This document shows, piece after piece, positions 51,395 to 59,341 of a stretch of DNA of 64,000 nucleotides (position 1 is its first letter; every line of letters starts with the position of its first letter). The stretch covers positions 1 to 64,000 of the forward strand of contig NZ_LGHT01000024.1 of NCBI RefSeq assembly GCF_001202035.1, read 5' to 3'. The notes under the pieces were generated by a model. That model had not been told where the DNA came from. It was given only the letters and a program-made list of their open reading frames with translations, and searched no databases. The position numbers were made by a program, and so were the translations under genes. Source of the DNA: Pseudorhodobacter wandonensis (GTDB lineage Bacteria > Pseudomonadota > Alphaproteobacteria > Rhodobacterales > Rhodobacteraceae).

Positions 51395-53230
51395 ATGAAA
51401 CACTCAGCAATCGGGCGCGTTTTGCACAGGGGAAAGGCGTGGGCAATCCCGCGCCATACAGTGCGGCTTCTCGCGGCATTCAGCGCAACTCTCGGTTTTC
51501 TCTGGCTTCTTGGCCAGCGTCTGGCACATCTGAACACTGCCGAGGTTGCTCGGGCCTTTGCCGATGTTCCTGTGGCAAACTGGGCCCTCGCCCTCATCGC
51601 TACCGCCGTCAGCTTTTGGGCCATCGGGCGGTATGATGCCAGCCTTCATCGCCATATCGGCACAGGTGTCGCCCCGCGCAAAGCCCGTCACGCGGGCATC
51701 GCGGCCATTGCATTCGGTCAAACCCTTGGCCTTGGCATCATCACCGGCGCCTTGGTGCGCTGGCGTATGCTGCCCTCTTTGTCGCTGATCCAAGCCACCA
51801 AACTCTCCGCCGCCGTCACCCTCTCCTTTCTGATCGGCTGGTCGATGGTCACAGCCGTCACCCTGCTCGCACTACCCGACGCCCCTCTGAAAATGCCCGC
51901 CCTTGCCGCCTGCGCGGGGGGCAGCCTTGTGGCCCTGCTGTGCTTGCTCCAACCACGCCTGCGCTTGTTCGGGCGCCAGATAGCCTTGCCCAATATCTTC
52001 ACCCTCGGGCAAATCCTTATCTTTACGCTGATTGATACCACGGCAGCCGCCTGCGCCCTTTGGCTCCTCTGCCCGCCAGATATCGCCTTGCCTTTTGCCA
52101 TGCTGCTGCCCGCCTATCTGCTCGCCTTGGGGGCGGGCTTGGTTTCGGGTACGCCAGGGGGCGTCGGCGCGTTTGAGATGGCCTTGCTTGCCGCCCTGCC
52201 AACCCAGCCCGAAGCCGATCTTATTGCAGGCATTTTGGCCTTTCGCTTGGCCTATTACGCCTTGCCCGCTGTAATTTCCGCTTGCGCACTCCTCGTCCCG
52301 CCGCGACCGGACCCACGGCCGAAACCACCCCAAAGAACAGCCGAAAATGCCCCGGCCGAGGCGGGCCTCATCCACCAAAACCAATTTTCAATTCTTGGCA
52401 TTCACGATGATTGCCAGATGCTTACGGCAACAACCTCACATTTCACTGTAACACTACTTGATGCTTTCGGCCCCAAACGAATGGCCCGAATTCCGGCAGC
52501 ACTTTATGCCGTTGCACGCGCACGTAACCGGCGGCCCTGCCTGTACAAATGCGGCACAAGGCTGGCAGGCGCTGCCCGCCGCGCAGGCTGGCGCGTCGCA
52601 CCCGTCGCCGCCGAGGCATGGCTTAATCCACTTACCTTCACCGCATCCGGCCCTGATAAATCAACCCTGCGTCGCAAGCTGCGCAAAGTCGAGAAATCCA
52701 ACCTTCACATCTGCGAAATCACCGCCATCGATTGGCCAACCCTTACCGAGATCGCACAAGAATGGGCCAATGATACTGGCGGCGAGCGTGGCTTTTCCAT
52801 GGGCCGATTCGGCTATTCGCTCCTCTCCACCCAACGTATCTTTGGCGCCTATTCCAACGGCAGGCTGCTGGCTTTTGTCAGCTTCCATCATAACGGGCGC
52901 GAATGGGCGCTTGATCTGATGCGCCACCGCCGCGAAACGCCCGATGGCACCAATTACGCGCTGGTCGCCCACGCCCTGCACGTTGCCCGCGACCAAGGCA
53001 TCGCGCGCCTGTCTCTCGCTGCGGCGCCGCGCCTGCCCGCGTGGTTGCGCCGACTTACCCGAACCGGCGATGGCCTCTGCCAGTTCAAAAGCGCCTTTGC
53101 GCCACAGTGGCAACCGCTCTACATCGCCGCGCCTAGCTTGCCGGCCCTCGCCCTCGCCAGCGCCGAGATTTACCGGGCAATCCACAATCCCCCGCCTCTG
53201 CCCGACCCGGCCCCGTTTTGGCCAGAATAA
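51395..53230 (+). CDS. MprF-like membrane protein with C-terminal DUF2156 (aminoacyl-PG synthase) domain
   Basis: A 611-residue protein. Residues about 20-305 hold seven to eight membrane helices of the flippase type (LLAAFSATLGFLWLLGQRL, FAMLLPAYLLALGAGLVSGTPGGVGAFEMALL). Residues about 330-600 are a soluble GNAT-like DUF2156 domain (KSTLRRKLRKVEKSNLHICEI, GFSMGRFGYSLLSTQRIFGAYSNG and LDLMRHRRETPDGTNYALV). MprF makes and flips lysyl- or alanyl-phosphatidylglycerol; this is shorter than the about 840-residue classical form. It is transcribed alone, after a CTGAACC/GGTTCAG inverted pair. Which amino acid is used cannot be told. Confidence 0.8.
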   Translation: MKHSAIGRVLHRGKAWAIPRHTVRLLAAFSATLGFLWLLGQRLAHLNTAEVARAFADVPVANWALALIATAVSFWAIGRYDASLHRHIGTGVAPRKARHAGIAAIAFGQTLGLGIITGALVRWRMLPSLSLIQATKLSAAVTLSFLIGWSMVTAVTLLALPDAPLKMPALAACAGGSLVALLCLLQPRLRLFGRQIALPNIFTLGQILIFTLIDTTAAACALWLLCPPDIALPFAMLLPAYLLALGAGLVSGTPGGVGAFEMALLAALPTQPEADLIAGILAFRLAYYALPAVISACALLVPPRPDPRPKPPQRTAENAPAEAGLIHQNQFSILGIHDDCQMLTATTSHFTVTLLDAFGPKRMARIPAALYAVARARNRRPCLYKCGTRLAGAARRAGWRVAPVAAEAWLNPLTFTASGPDKSTLRRKLRKVEKSNLHICEITAIDWPTLTEIAQEWANDTGGERGFSMGRFGYSLLSTQRIFGAYSNGRLLAFVSFHHNGREWALDLMRHRRETPDGTNYALVAHALHVARDQGIARLSLAAAPRLPAWLRRLTRTGDGLCQFKSAFAPQWQPLYIAAPSLPALALASAEIYRAIHNPPPLPDPAPFWPE

Positions 53231-53340
53231 AATTGCCTCTGCCAGTCAGCCGTGGCACATGAAGGTTAACCAGCGCGCCCACCACCGCCCCCCGTGGCGG
53301 CCCGACCGGCCGCACCAATTGGCTCAAGGCAGGAAAAAAC

Positions 53341-54357
53341 ATGACCGATGCACTGACAAAGCTTTTGAACAGCCGCGATTGGCTATTGGCCGATGGCGCG
53401 ACGGGAACCAACCTGTTCAACATGGGTCTCGAATCGGGGGAACCGCCCGAATTCTGGAACGTGGACAAGCCCGACAATATCCGTAAACTCTACAAAGGCG
53501 CGGTTGATGCCGGGTCGGATATCTTCTTGACCAACAGCTTTGGCGGCAACGCCAGCCGTCTGAAACTGCATCAGGCCCAGGGCCGCGTGATGGAACTGAA
53601 CCGCGTTGCCGCCGAGATTGCGCGCGAGGTGGCCGATACCGCCGGTCGCCCCGTTGTGGTAGCAGGCTCGATGGGCCCAACCGGTGAAATCTTTGAACCG
53701 ATGGGCACGCTCACCCACGCCGCCGCCGTAGAAATGTTCCACGAACAGGCCGAAGGGCTCAAAGCCGGCGGCGCAGATGTGCTTTGGGTCGAAACCATTT
53801 CCGCCCCCGAAGAATACCGTGCCGCCGCCGAGGCCGCCAAGCTTGCAGGCATGCCATGGTGTGGCACCATGAGCTTTGACACCGCCGGCCGCACCATGAT
53901 GGGCACCACCTCGGCCGCGATGGTCGAATTGGTCAACAAACTCGACTATCCCCCCCTCGCCTTCGGCGCCAATTGCGGCGTCGGCGCCTCGGATCTGATG
54001 CGCACCATGCTCGGCTTTGCGGCCCAAGGTTCCGAACGCCCGCTCATTGCCAAGGGCAATGCAGGCATCCCGAAATACCATGACGGCCACATCCACTATG
54101 ATGGCACCCCTGAGCTGATGGCCGAATACGCCGTTCTGGCGCGCGATGCCGGTGTGAAAATCATCGGCGGCTGCTGTGGCACCATGCCCGAGCACCTGAA
54201 AGCCATGCGCGCCGCTCTCGAATCGCGCCCCAAAGGCCCGCGCCCCACGCTCGAACAGATCTCGGAAACCTTGGGCGGGTTTTCCTCGGCCTCGGACGGC
54301 ACTGGCGACACATCTGACGCGCCAAAACGCGAACGCCGCGGCGGCCGTCGCGGCTAA
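53341..54357 (+). CDS. Homocysteine S-methyltransferase domain protein (split methionine synthase / Bhmt-like)
   Basis: A 338-residue cobalamin-independent-looking homocysteine methyltransferase domain. The zinc-binding cysteines are at Cys212 (GANCGVG) and Cys278-279 (IGGCCGTMPEH), and the N-terminal block DGATGTNLFNMG is typical. Its tail is Arg/Gly-rich. Annotated elsewhere as betaine-homocysteine methyltransferase, but it matches the first domain of MetH. With a separate corrinoid protein 1.6 kb downstream, it is better read as one subunit of a split methionine synthase. The pterin-binding domain is not in the window. ATG 53341 is the only good start. Confidence 0.85.
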   Translation: MTDALTKLLNSRDWLLADGATGTNLFNMGLESGEPPEFWNVDKPDNIRKLYKGAVDAGSDIFLTNSFGGNASRLKLHQAQGRVMELNRVAAEIAREVADTAGRPVVVAGSMGPTGEIFEPMGTLTHAAAVEMFHEQAEGLKAGGADVLWVETISAPEEYRAAAEAAKLAGMPWCGTMSFDTAGRTMMGTTSAAMVELVNKLDYPPLAFGANCGVGASDLMRTMLGFAAQGSERPLIAKGNAGIPKYHDGHIHYDGTPELMAEYAVLARDAGVKIIGGCCGTMPEHLKAMRAALESRPKGPRPTLEQISETLGGFSSASDGTGDTSDAPKRERRGGRRG

Positions 54358-54630
54358 CACCGGGGCCGCAGCGCACTGCCATATTCCTGCTATCCGCTTT
54401 TCCCAAAGCGGGTGCACCACGGTTAGCCAGCATTCGGCTTGCAACCCATAAACGGCCGGGCAGGCCAAACCTTCAAACGCCTGCCCGCAGCATAAACACA
54501 GCCATTCCTTCCCCAAAACTGCAGACTTTACCATCACAGCCTGCCAAATCCCCCATAAAGCAGCCCTCCCCAAAAACCTGCCCGACAGCGGCGGCATTCA
54601 AACACCCCGCCCCCATTGATCGCCTACCGC
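54358..54630. other. Intergenic stretch without recognised genes
   Basis: Nothing convincing is seen here on either strand. The minus-strand reading frames that cross it also run antisense through the homocysteine methyltransferase gene and have no domain. It ends in a copy of the dispersed repeat. I looked for a B12-box-like GCCACTG and did not find one. Confidence 0.6.
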
Positions 54631-54675
54631 ATCATCTATCCCCAAATATCCTCGCCGAAGGCTCTGCCCGCGCCC
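54631..54675 (+). repeat. Dispersed intergenic repeat, copy 10
   Basis: ATCATCTATCCCCAAATATCC then TCGCCGAAGGCTCTGCC, ending two bases before the convergent radical SAM gene. Confidence 0.65.
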
Positions 54676-54676
54676 C

Positions 54677-55774
54677 CTAGAACAGGAGCATCTGATCGCC
54701 AATCCGTGGGGGCGGCGCAAACAAATCCCAGCGCAACGGCGCCAATTGCAACGCCAGCCCCAATCGCCCCAGCGCCAGCTCGAATCGCTTTGCCATCAGG
54801 GACGCCCAAACCCCTTTGCCCCGCATCCGCGTACCGAACTCTGCATCATAAACCGCACCGGCATGAAGCTCCGCCAATCGCGCCAAAACCTTATCCGCCC
54901 GCCCCGGCGCATGCGCCGCCAGCCAGTCGCGAAACAACCCCTCCACCTCGCCCGGCAGCCGCAGCAAAATCCAGCTTGCGGCCACTGCCCCGGCCTCTGC
55001 CGCGGCGGCCAAAATCGGCTCCATCTCGCTGTCCGTCAGCCCCGGAATTACCGGCGCCACCATAACCCGCACCGGCACGCCCGCATCCGACAAGCGCCGG
55101 ATCATCTCTAGCCGCCGCGCGGGGGCCGGCGCGCGGGGCTCCAACGCCCGCGACAGGCCTGCATCAAGCGTGGTCATCGACACCCCGACCCGCGCCAATC
55201 CCGCCCGCCCCATCGGGCCCAGAATATCCAGATCGCGCTCGATCAACGCGCCTTTGGTGGTTATCGCCACAGGGTGCTGAAACGCCGCCAACACCTCCAG
55301 CACCTCACGCATCACCCGATGCTCGCGCTCAATCGGCTGGTACGGGTCGGTGTTCGTGCCAATCGCAATCACCTCTGGCCGGTAGCGCCGCGCCCGCAAC
55401 TCGCCCGCCAGCACCGCACCAATTCCCGGCCGTGCAATCAGCTTGGTCTCAAAATCCAGTCCCGGCGACAGGTTCAAATAGGCATGGCTGGGCCGCGCAT
55501 AGCAATAGGCGCAGCCATGCTCGCACCCCCGATACGGGTTCACGCTGCGGTCAAAGGGCAAATCCGGCGATTTGTTATAGCTGATCGCCGTTCGCGCCCG
55601 CTCAATCCGCACCTCGGCTTGCAACAGCTGCGCCTCTTCCTCAATCGCCCAGCCGTCTTCTACAGCCACCCGCGTCGTCGCCTCAAACCGCCCCACAGCG
55701 TTCGAGGCCACGCCCCGCGCCCGCACACGCACCCCGCGCGCAACCGTCCCGATCTCATCCTGAAACTGCGTCAT
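54677..55774 (-). CDS. PA0069/COG1533-family radical SAM protein (spore-photoproduct-lyase-like)
   Basis: A 365-residue radical SAM enzyme with the cluster motif CEHGCAYCYARP (Cys-x3-Cys-x2-Cys) near residue 85 and the SAM-type segments VIAIGTNTDPYQPIE and VAITTKGALIERD. COG1533 includes spore photoproduct lyases and uncharacterised relatives of this PA0069 type. A perfect GTTC-N7-GTTC box lies 13 bases before the start, so it is probably induced in the SOS response, suggesting a DNA-repair role. The start at 55774 (MTQFQDEIGTV) is well supported. The repair substrate is unknown. Confidence 0.85.
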   Translation of the reverse strand: MTQFQDEIGTVARGVRVRARGVASNAVGRFEATTRVAVEDGWAIEEEAQLLQAEVRIERARTAISYNKSPDLPFDRSVNPYRGCEHGCAYCYARPSHAYLNLSPGLDFETKLIARPGIGAVLAGELRARRYRPEVIAIGTNTDPYQPIEREHRVMREVLEVLAAFQHPVAITTKGALIERDLDILGPMGRAGLARVGVSMTTLDAGLSRALEPRAPAPARRLEMIRRLSDAGVPVRVMVAPVIPGLTDSEMEPILAAAAEAGAVAASWILLRLPGEVEGLFRDWLAAHAPGRADKVLARLAELHAGAVYDAEFGTRMRGKGVWASLMAKRFELALGRLGLALQLAPLRWDLFAPPPRIGDQMLLF

Positions 55775-55786
55775 AAAATCACATTA

Positions 55787-55801
55787 GAACAAATAGCGAA
55801 C
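55787..55801 (-). promoter_or_regulatory. LexA (SOS) box, GTTC-N7-GTTC
   Basis: On the minus strand GTTC-GCTATTT-GTTC, an exact match to the alphaproteobacterial LexA motif of two direct GTTC half-sites with seven bases between. It is 13 bases upstream of the radical SAM start, overlapping where a promoter would lie. It is 127 bases from the divergent corrinoid gene, which it is less likely to control. Confidence 0.75.
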
Positions 55802-55927
55802 AAATGCCAGCAAATCGCTACACAGAATTGCATCTTGTCGGCTTTCACCTTACCAGTGTCGCAAACCGAAAAGTGGCCTCGCCCCTTTGCGATCATTCAA
55901 CAAATTACAACCGCGCAGGAGCATCAA

Positions 55928-56623
55928 ATGTCTGACGACGAAATCATCCTATCCGACCTTTCCGATGACGAACTCGTCTTGCAGATGCATGACGACCTTT
56001 ACGATGGCCTGCGCGAAGAAATCGAAGAGGGTGTTAACATCCTGATCGAACGCGGCTGGGCCCCCTATGACGCCCTGACCAAGGCGCTTGTTGCCGGCAT
56101 GACGATCGTCGGCGCCGATTTCCGCGATGGCATTCTGTTCGTGCCCGAGGTTCTGCTGGCCGCCAACGCAATGAAAGGCGGCATGGCCATTCTAAAGCCG
56201 CTGCTGATTGCCACCGGCGCGCCGCGCATGGGCAAAATGGTTATCGGCACCGTCAAAGGCGACATCCACGATATCGGCAAAAACCTTGTCGGCATGATGA
56301 TGGAAGGCGCGGGTTTTGAGGTGCGCGATCTTGGCATCAACAACTCGGTCGATGCTTATCTTGAGGCGCTAGAGGCCGAAACCCCTGACATCCTCGGCAT
56401 GTCGGCGCTGCTCACCACCACCATGCCTTACATGAAAGTCGTGATCGACACGCTGAAAGAAAAAGGCATGCGCGATGACTATATCGTTATGGTTGGCGGC
56501 GCACCGCTGAACGAAGAATTTGCCAAGGCAATCGGCGCAGATGCCTATTGCCGTGACGCTGCTGTGGCCGTTGAAACCGCCAAATCTCTGGTCTCGCGCA
56601 AGCATAACCAAGCACGCGCCTGA
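55928..56623 (+). CDS. Corrinoid (B12)-binding protein, MtbC/MetH-domain type
   Basis: A 231-residue cobalamin protein with an N-terminal helical cap domain (about 20-90) and a Rossmann-like B12 domain holding the base-off ligand motif DIHDIGKNL (Asp112, His114, Gly117), followed by SALLTTTMPYMK and VMVGGAPLN. GCAGGAGCATCAA precedes ATG 55928. In this family the same build serves methylamine methyltransferases and, as a separate subunit, split methionine synthase. With the homocysteine methyltransferase upstream and DUF1638 downstream the methionine role is favoured; partnership with the MttB-like protein is also possible. Confidence 0.9.
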   Translation: MSDDEIILSDLSDDELVLQMHDDLYDGLREEIEEGVNILIERGWAPYDALTKALVAGMTIVGADFRDGILFVPEVLLAANAMKGGMAILKPLLIATGAPRMGKMVIGTVKGDIHDIGKNLVGMMMEGAGFEVRDLGINNSVDAYLEALEAETPDILGMSALLTTTMPYMKVVIDTLKEKGMRDDYIVMVGGAPLNEEFAKAIGADAYCRDAAVAVETAKSLVSRKHNQARA

Positions 56624-56646
56624 TACCCGGCCAATCCCGAATAGAA

Positions 56647-56672
56647 AGCCCCGGCACCCGCCGGGGCTTTTT
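56647..56672 (+). terminator. Rho-independent terminator after the corrinoid gene
   Basis: AGCCCCGGC and GCCGGGGCT form a perfect 9-bp stem across four bases, followed by TTTTT. It lies 24 bases after the stop codon. Confidence 0.85.
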
Positions 56673-56702
56673 ACGTTTATCAGGCGCGCATCGTTTTGCT
56701 AT

Positions 56703-56801
56703 AGCGTTTCGACTTTAACTTGACCCAGATCACATCGCATAACGCGTTGAAATCTTTGATTTCAGGCAGCGTTATGTGATTCAGGTTTAAGTCGAAACGC
56801 T
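56703..56801. repeat. 99-bp palindromic, MITE-like element
   Basis: AGCGTTTCGACTT at 56703 and its complement ending at 56801 bound a long inverted repeat. Both arms carry TTAAC/TTAAA, TGA, ATCACAT and AACGC blocks, the left arm having two extra short insertions. The centre is TGAAATCTTTGATTTCA. It codes for nothing and sits between the corrinoid-gene terminator and the end of the rhodanese gene. Confidence 0.65.
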
Positions 56802-56823
56802 TTATCTCGCGGCGCAAACGCCC

Positions 56824-57267
56824 TTAGCAGCTTGCGCAGCCTTGTTTGCGGGTCGGGCGCACCGGCCTATAGCCCTGCCCCAGAATGCGGCCCATACCGC
56901 CTGCAATGTCCACGATCTGCCCTTTGACCAAAGGCGCCACCTGCTGCGCAGCCCGGCTGGACCGGTTGCCTGACCGGCAAATCAGCCCCAGCCGCTGCCC
57001 CGGCTTCAAATACGGCTTTACCGCCGCCACAAAGGCATCGGGCGTGGAATAGGTTACCAAAAGCGCACCCTCTACCACGCCGGTTTCCTTCCACTCGGCA
57101 GGCGTGCGAATATCAACCAAAAGCATGGTCTTATCTGCCACAAGGCCCGCGCCCGAAGGCGCCTCAAGCGTCACATTTTCGGCGCTCGCCCCGCCAAACG
57201 TGCCAAGCCCTACGACCACCACAGCCGCAACCGCCGCAGCACCCAATACATACATCCAAACCGACAT
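56824..57267 (-). CDS. Membrane-anchored rhodanese-domain protein
   Basis: A 147-residue protein with an N-terminal membrane segment (MYVLGAAAVAAVVVVGLGTF) and a single rhodanese domain: VDIRTPAEWKETGVVEGALLV and the active-site loop ICRSGNRSS with Cys97. It ends in a GCASC cysteine pair. It probably handles sulfane sulfur in the periplasm, where sulfide-responsive regulators often control such genes. An AT-rich palindrome lies 35 bases upstream. Confidence 0.88.
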   Translation of the reverse strand: MSVWMYVLGAAAVAAVVVVGLGTFGGASAENVTLEAPSGAGLVADKTMLLVDIRTPAEWKETGVVEGALLVTYSTPDAFVAAVKPYLKPGQRLGLICRSGNRSSRAAQQVAPLVKGQIVDIAGGMGRILGQGYRPVRPTRKQGCASC

Positions 57268-57301
57268 CCGGCTGTCCTTTTGCTAAAATCTGGCGATATT
57301 T

Positions 57302-57313
57302 ATATTCAAATAT
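57302..57313. promoter_or_regulatory. AT-rich palindrome upstream of the rhodanese gene
   Basis: ATATTCAAATAT has 5-bp arms within a longer run of ATATA-type sequence (57292-57322), unlike the surrounding G+C-rich DNA. It is placed for promoter control; the regulator is not identifiable. Confidence 0.35.
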
Positions 57314-57471
57314 GTATATATGTAAAGCACCCATCGCAACGGCGGGTGGCATGTGGTCGCGCGGCAGCTTTGCACTGTCGCGCGACCAACGGTTAATTTT
57401 GAGTAAACAAAATCAACATAGCTATTATATATCAAAGGCTTAGAAAAGCGTCCGCACGCGGTCACAGCCCG

Positions 57472-58329
57472 TTATTTTGCGATTTTATCCTGGGTTTTGT
57501 TGTCAAAATCGCTCGAATCATGCCGCTCATGCAGCTGCATTTCGGGCGCACCAAAGGTCCGGTTTACCATCCGGCCCCGCTGAACCGCCGGCCGCGCGGC
57601 AATCTTTTCGGCCCATTTCATCACGTTTTTATAAGAGGCCGTATCCAGAAATTCCGCGGCATCATAAACCCAGCCGAGGGCCACCTGCCCATACCAGGAC
57701 CAAATCGCAATATCCGCGATAGAATAGCTATCACCGGCAATATATTCATTTTCCACCAGCTGACGGTCCAAAACATCAAACTGCCGTTTCGCCTCCATCG
57801 TGAAGCGATCAATCGGGTACTGGAATTTTTCCGGCGCATAGGCATAGAAATGCCCGAAACCACCGCCCAGATACGGGGCCGAACCCATCTGCCAGAACAG
57901 CCAGTTCAGGCATTCCACTCTGCCCGCCCCTTGCGGAATGAAGGCCCCGAATTTCTCGGCCAGGTGCAGCAAAATCGCACCGGATTCGAACACCCGCACC
58001 GGCGCGCTGCCTGAATGGTCCATCAAGGCGGGGATTTTGGAATTCGGGTTTAGTTTGACGAAACCAGAGCCGAACTGCTCACCATCACCAATCCTGATCG
58101 GCCAGGCATCATATTCCGCCCCCTTATGTCCCGCCGCCAGCAACTCTTCCAGCATCACGGTCACTTTGACCCCGTTCGGCGTCGCCAGCGAATAAAGCTG
58201 CAAAGGATGCTTGCCCACCGGCAACTCTTTGTCATGGGTCGCCCCTGCGATGGGCCGGTTAATGCTGGCGAACTGACCACCATTTTGCGTGTCCCATGTC
58301 CAAACCTTTGGGGGGGTATAGTCCGTCAT
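57472..58329 (-). CDS. yghU: YghU-type glutathione S-transferase / disulfide-bond oxidoreductase
   Basis: A 285-residue glutathione-linked disulfide reductase of the Nu class. Blocks PLQLYSLATPNGVKVTVMLEELLAAG, KIPALMDHSGSAPVRVFESGAILLHLAEKF and QMGSAPYLGGGFGHFYAYAPEKFQYPIDRF match YghU. ATG 58329 with GGAGATAAAGCA starts the family N-terminus. It is divergent from the small membrane protein and DUF1638. Confidence 0.9.
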   Translation of the reverse strand: MTDYTPPKVWTWDTQNGGQFASINRPIAGATHDKELPVGKHPLQLYSLATPNGVKVTVMLEELLAAGHKGAEYDAWPIRIGDGEQFGSGFVKLNPNSKIPALMDHSGSAPVRVFESGAILLHLAEKFGAFIPQGAGRVECLNWLFWQMGSAPYLGGGFGHFYAYAPEKFQYPIDRFTMEAKRQFDVLDRQLVENEYIAGDSYSIADIAIWSWYGQVALGWVYDAAEFLDTASYKNVMKWAEKIAARPAVQRGRMVNRTFGAPEMQLHERHDSSDFDNKTQDKIAK

Positions 58330-58488
58330 TGCTTTATCTCCTGAATTCACTTGCCCCGAACTTAGACATCAGTTTGAATCCGTCAACCAGAGCCGATGCC
58401 GTTTTTCCCGATCAATCCGCCGTGTTCACAGCTTGGCATTCTTGCGGGCCAGACTTAGGTTTAACCCATCGCATTGAAAGAGGCTCCC

Positions 58489-58647
58489 ATGCCCGCCCGC
58501 GTTTTTGTCTACCTCATACTGATTTCCATCGTCGCGGCTGGATTGACAATTCTCGCGGCCCAAACGTTGGGCCTGCCCATTGCCCTGCTCGGCGTGGTTT
58601 TCGCCGCCGCCTCTCTTGCCTTGCAGATTTGGATGACACGAAGATGA
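58489..58647 (+). CDS. 52-residue membrane protein coupled to DUF1638
   Basis: A short, well-supported gene: GAAAGAGG lies six bases before ATG 58489 and the stop overlaps the next start as ATGA. The product is two hydrophobic helices with a short turn: VYLILISIVAAGLTILAA and GLPIALLGVVFAAASLAL, ending IWMTRR. No known domain is recognised. As the first gene of the unit with DUF1638 it may anchor or assist that protein, by inference from coupling. Confidence 0.65.
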   Translation: MPARVFVYLILISIVAAGLTILAAQTLGLPIALLGVVFAAASLALQIWMTRR

Positions 58648-59288
58648 CCGCAAAACCCGATGACATCACCCTAACCCAAACCGGTCTGTCGCCACGCGGT
58701 GAGGGCCGCATTTTGCTGATCGCGTGCGGCGCTTTGGCCCACGAAATTCTTGCACTCAAAGCTATGAACAACTGGGATCACCTTGATCTGCAATGCCTGC
58801 CTGCCAACCTTCACCTATGGCCCGACCGTATTCCGGCAGCGGTTGAAAAATCCGTCACAGAACATCGCAGCAATTATGCAGACATATTTGTGGTCTATGC
58901 CGACTGCGGCACAGGCGGGTTATTGTTCGATATGTGCAAGAAATTGGGGGTAGAGATGGTCTCTGGCCCGCACTGTTATTCGTTTTTTGAAGGTAACGAA
59001 GCCTTCGCCTCGAAGGCAGACCAAGAGTTTACGGCCTTTTATCTGACCGATTTTCTGGTGCGCCAGTTCGATGCCTTCGTCTGGAAGCCCATGGGCCTCG
59101 ACCGGCACCCTGAACTGCGCGACATGTATTTCGGCAATTATACCAAGCTGGTCTATCAGGCCCAAACCAATGATCCCGCGCTAGATGCCAAGGCCGAGGC
59201 CTGCGCCGCGCGGCTCGGGCTTGCCTATGAGCGGCGGTACACGGGTTACGGCGATTTGGCCCCCGCTTTGGCCGCGTTGAAACCTTAG
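58644..59288 (+). CDS. DUF1638 protein, probable B12-reactivation factor for split methionine synthase
   Basis: A 214-residue cytosolic protein of DUF1638. Seen are LLIACGALAHEILALK at the start, DIFVVYADCGTGGLLFDMCKKLGVEM with conserved Cys residues, and GPHCYSFFEGNEAF. My recollection of mutant-fitness work in roseobacters is that DUF1638 is needed for methionine synthesis by split MetH and was proposed to reactivate oxidised B12; I cannot check that here. The neighbouring homocysteine methyltransferase and corrinoid genes support it. Confidence 0.82.
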   Translation: MTAKPDDITLTQTGLSPRGEGRILLIACGALAHEILALKAMNNWDHLDLQCLPANLHLWPDRIPAAVEKSVTEHRSNYADIFVVYADCGTGGLLFDMCKKLGVEMVSGPHCYSFFEGNEAFASKADQEFTAFYLTDFLVRQFDAFVWKPMGLDRHPELRDMYFGNYTKLVYQAQTNDPALDAKAEACAARLGLAYERRYTGYGDLAPALAALKP

Positions 59289-59341
59289 CTTTCCCTGCCC
59301 TGCGCCTTGGTTTACCAAAGGGTGAAATCGCCGGAGGCTGC

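Noticed and set aside
53383-54597. 404-codon frame antisense to the homocysteine methyltransferase
   Set aside because: Shadow composition; the part outside the gene (54358-54597) shows only a few scattered cysteines and no ribosome site.
54358-54676. Cobalamin riboswitch near the B12-related genes
   Set aside because: No B12 box or the expected paired core could be found here or in 55775-55927.
56723-56737. FNR-like TTGAC-N4-ATCAC inside the palindromic element
   Set aside because: It belongs to the repeated arms of the element and is not placed upstream of a gene start.
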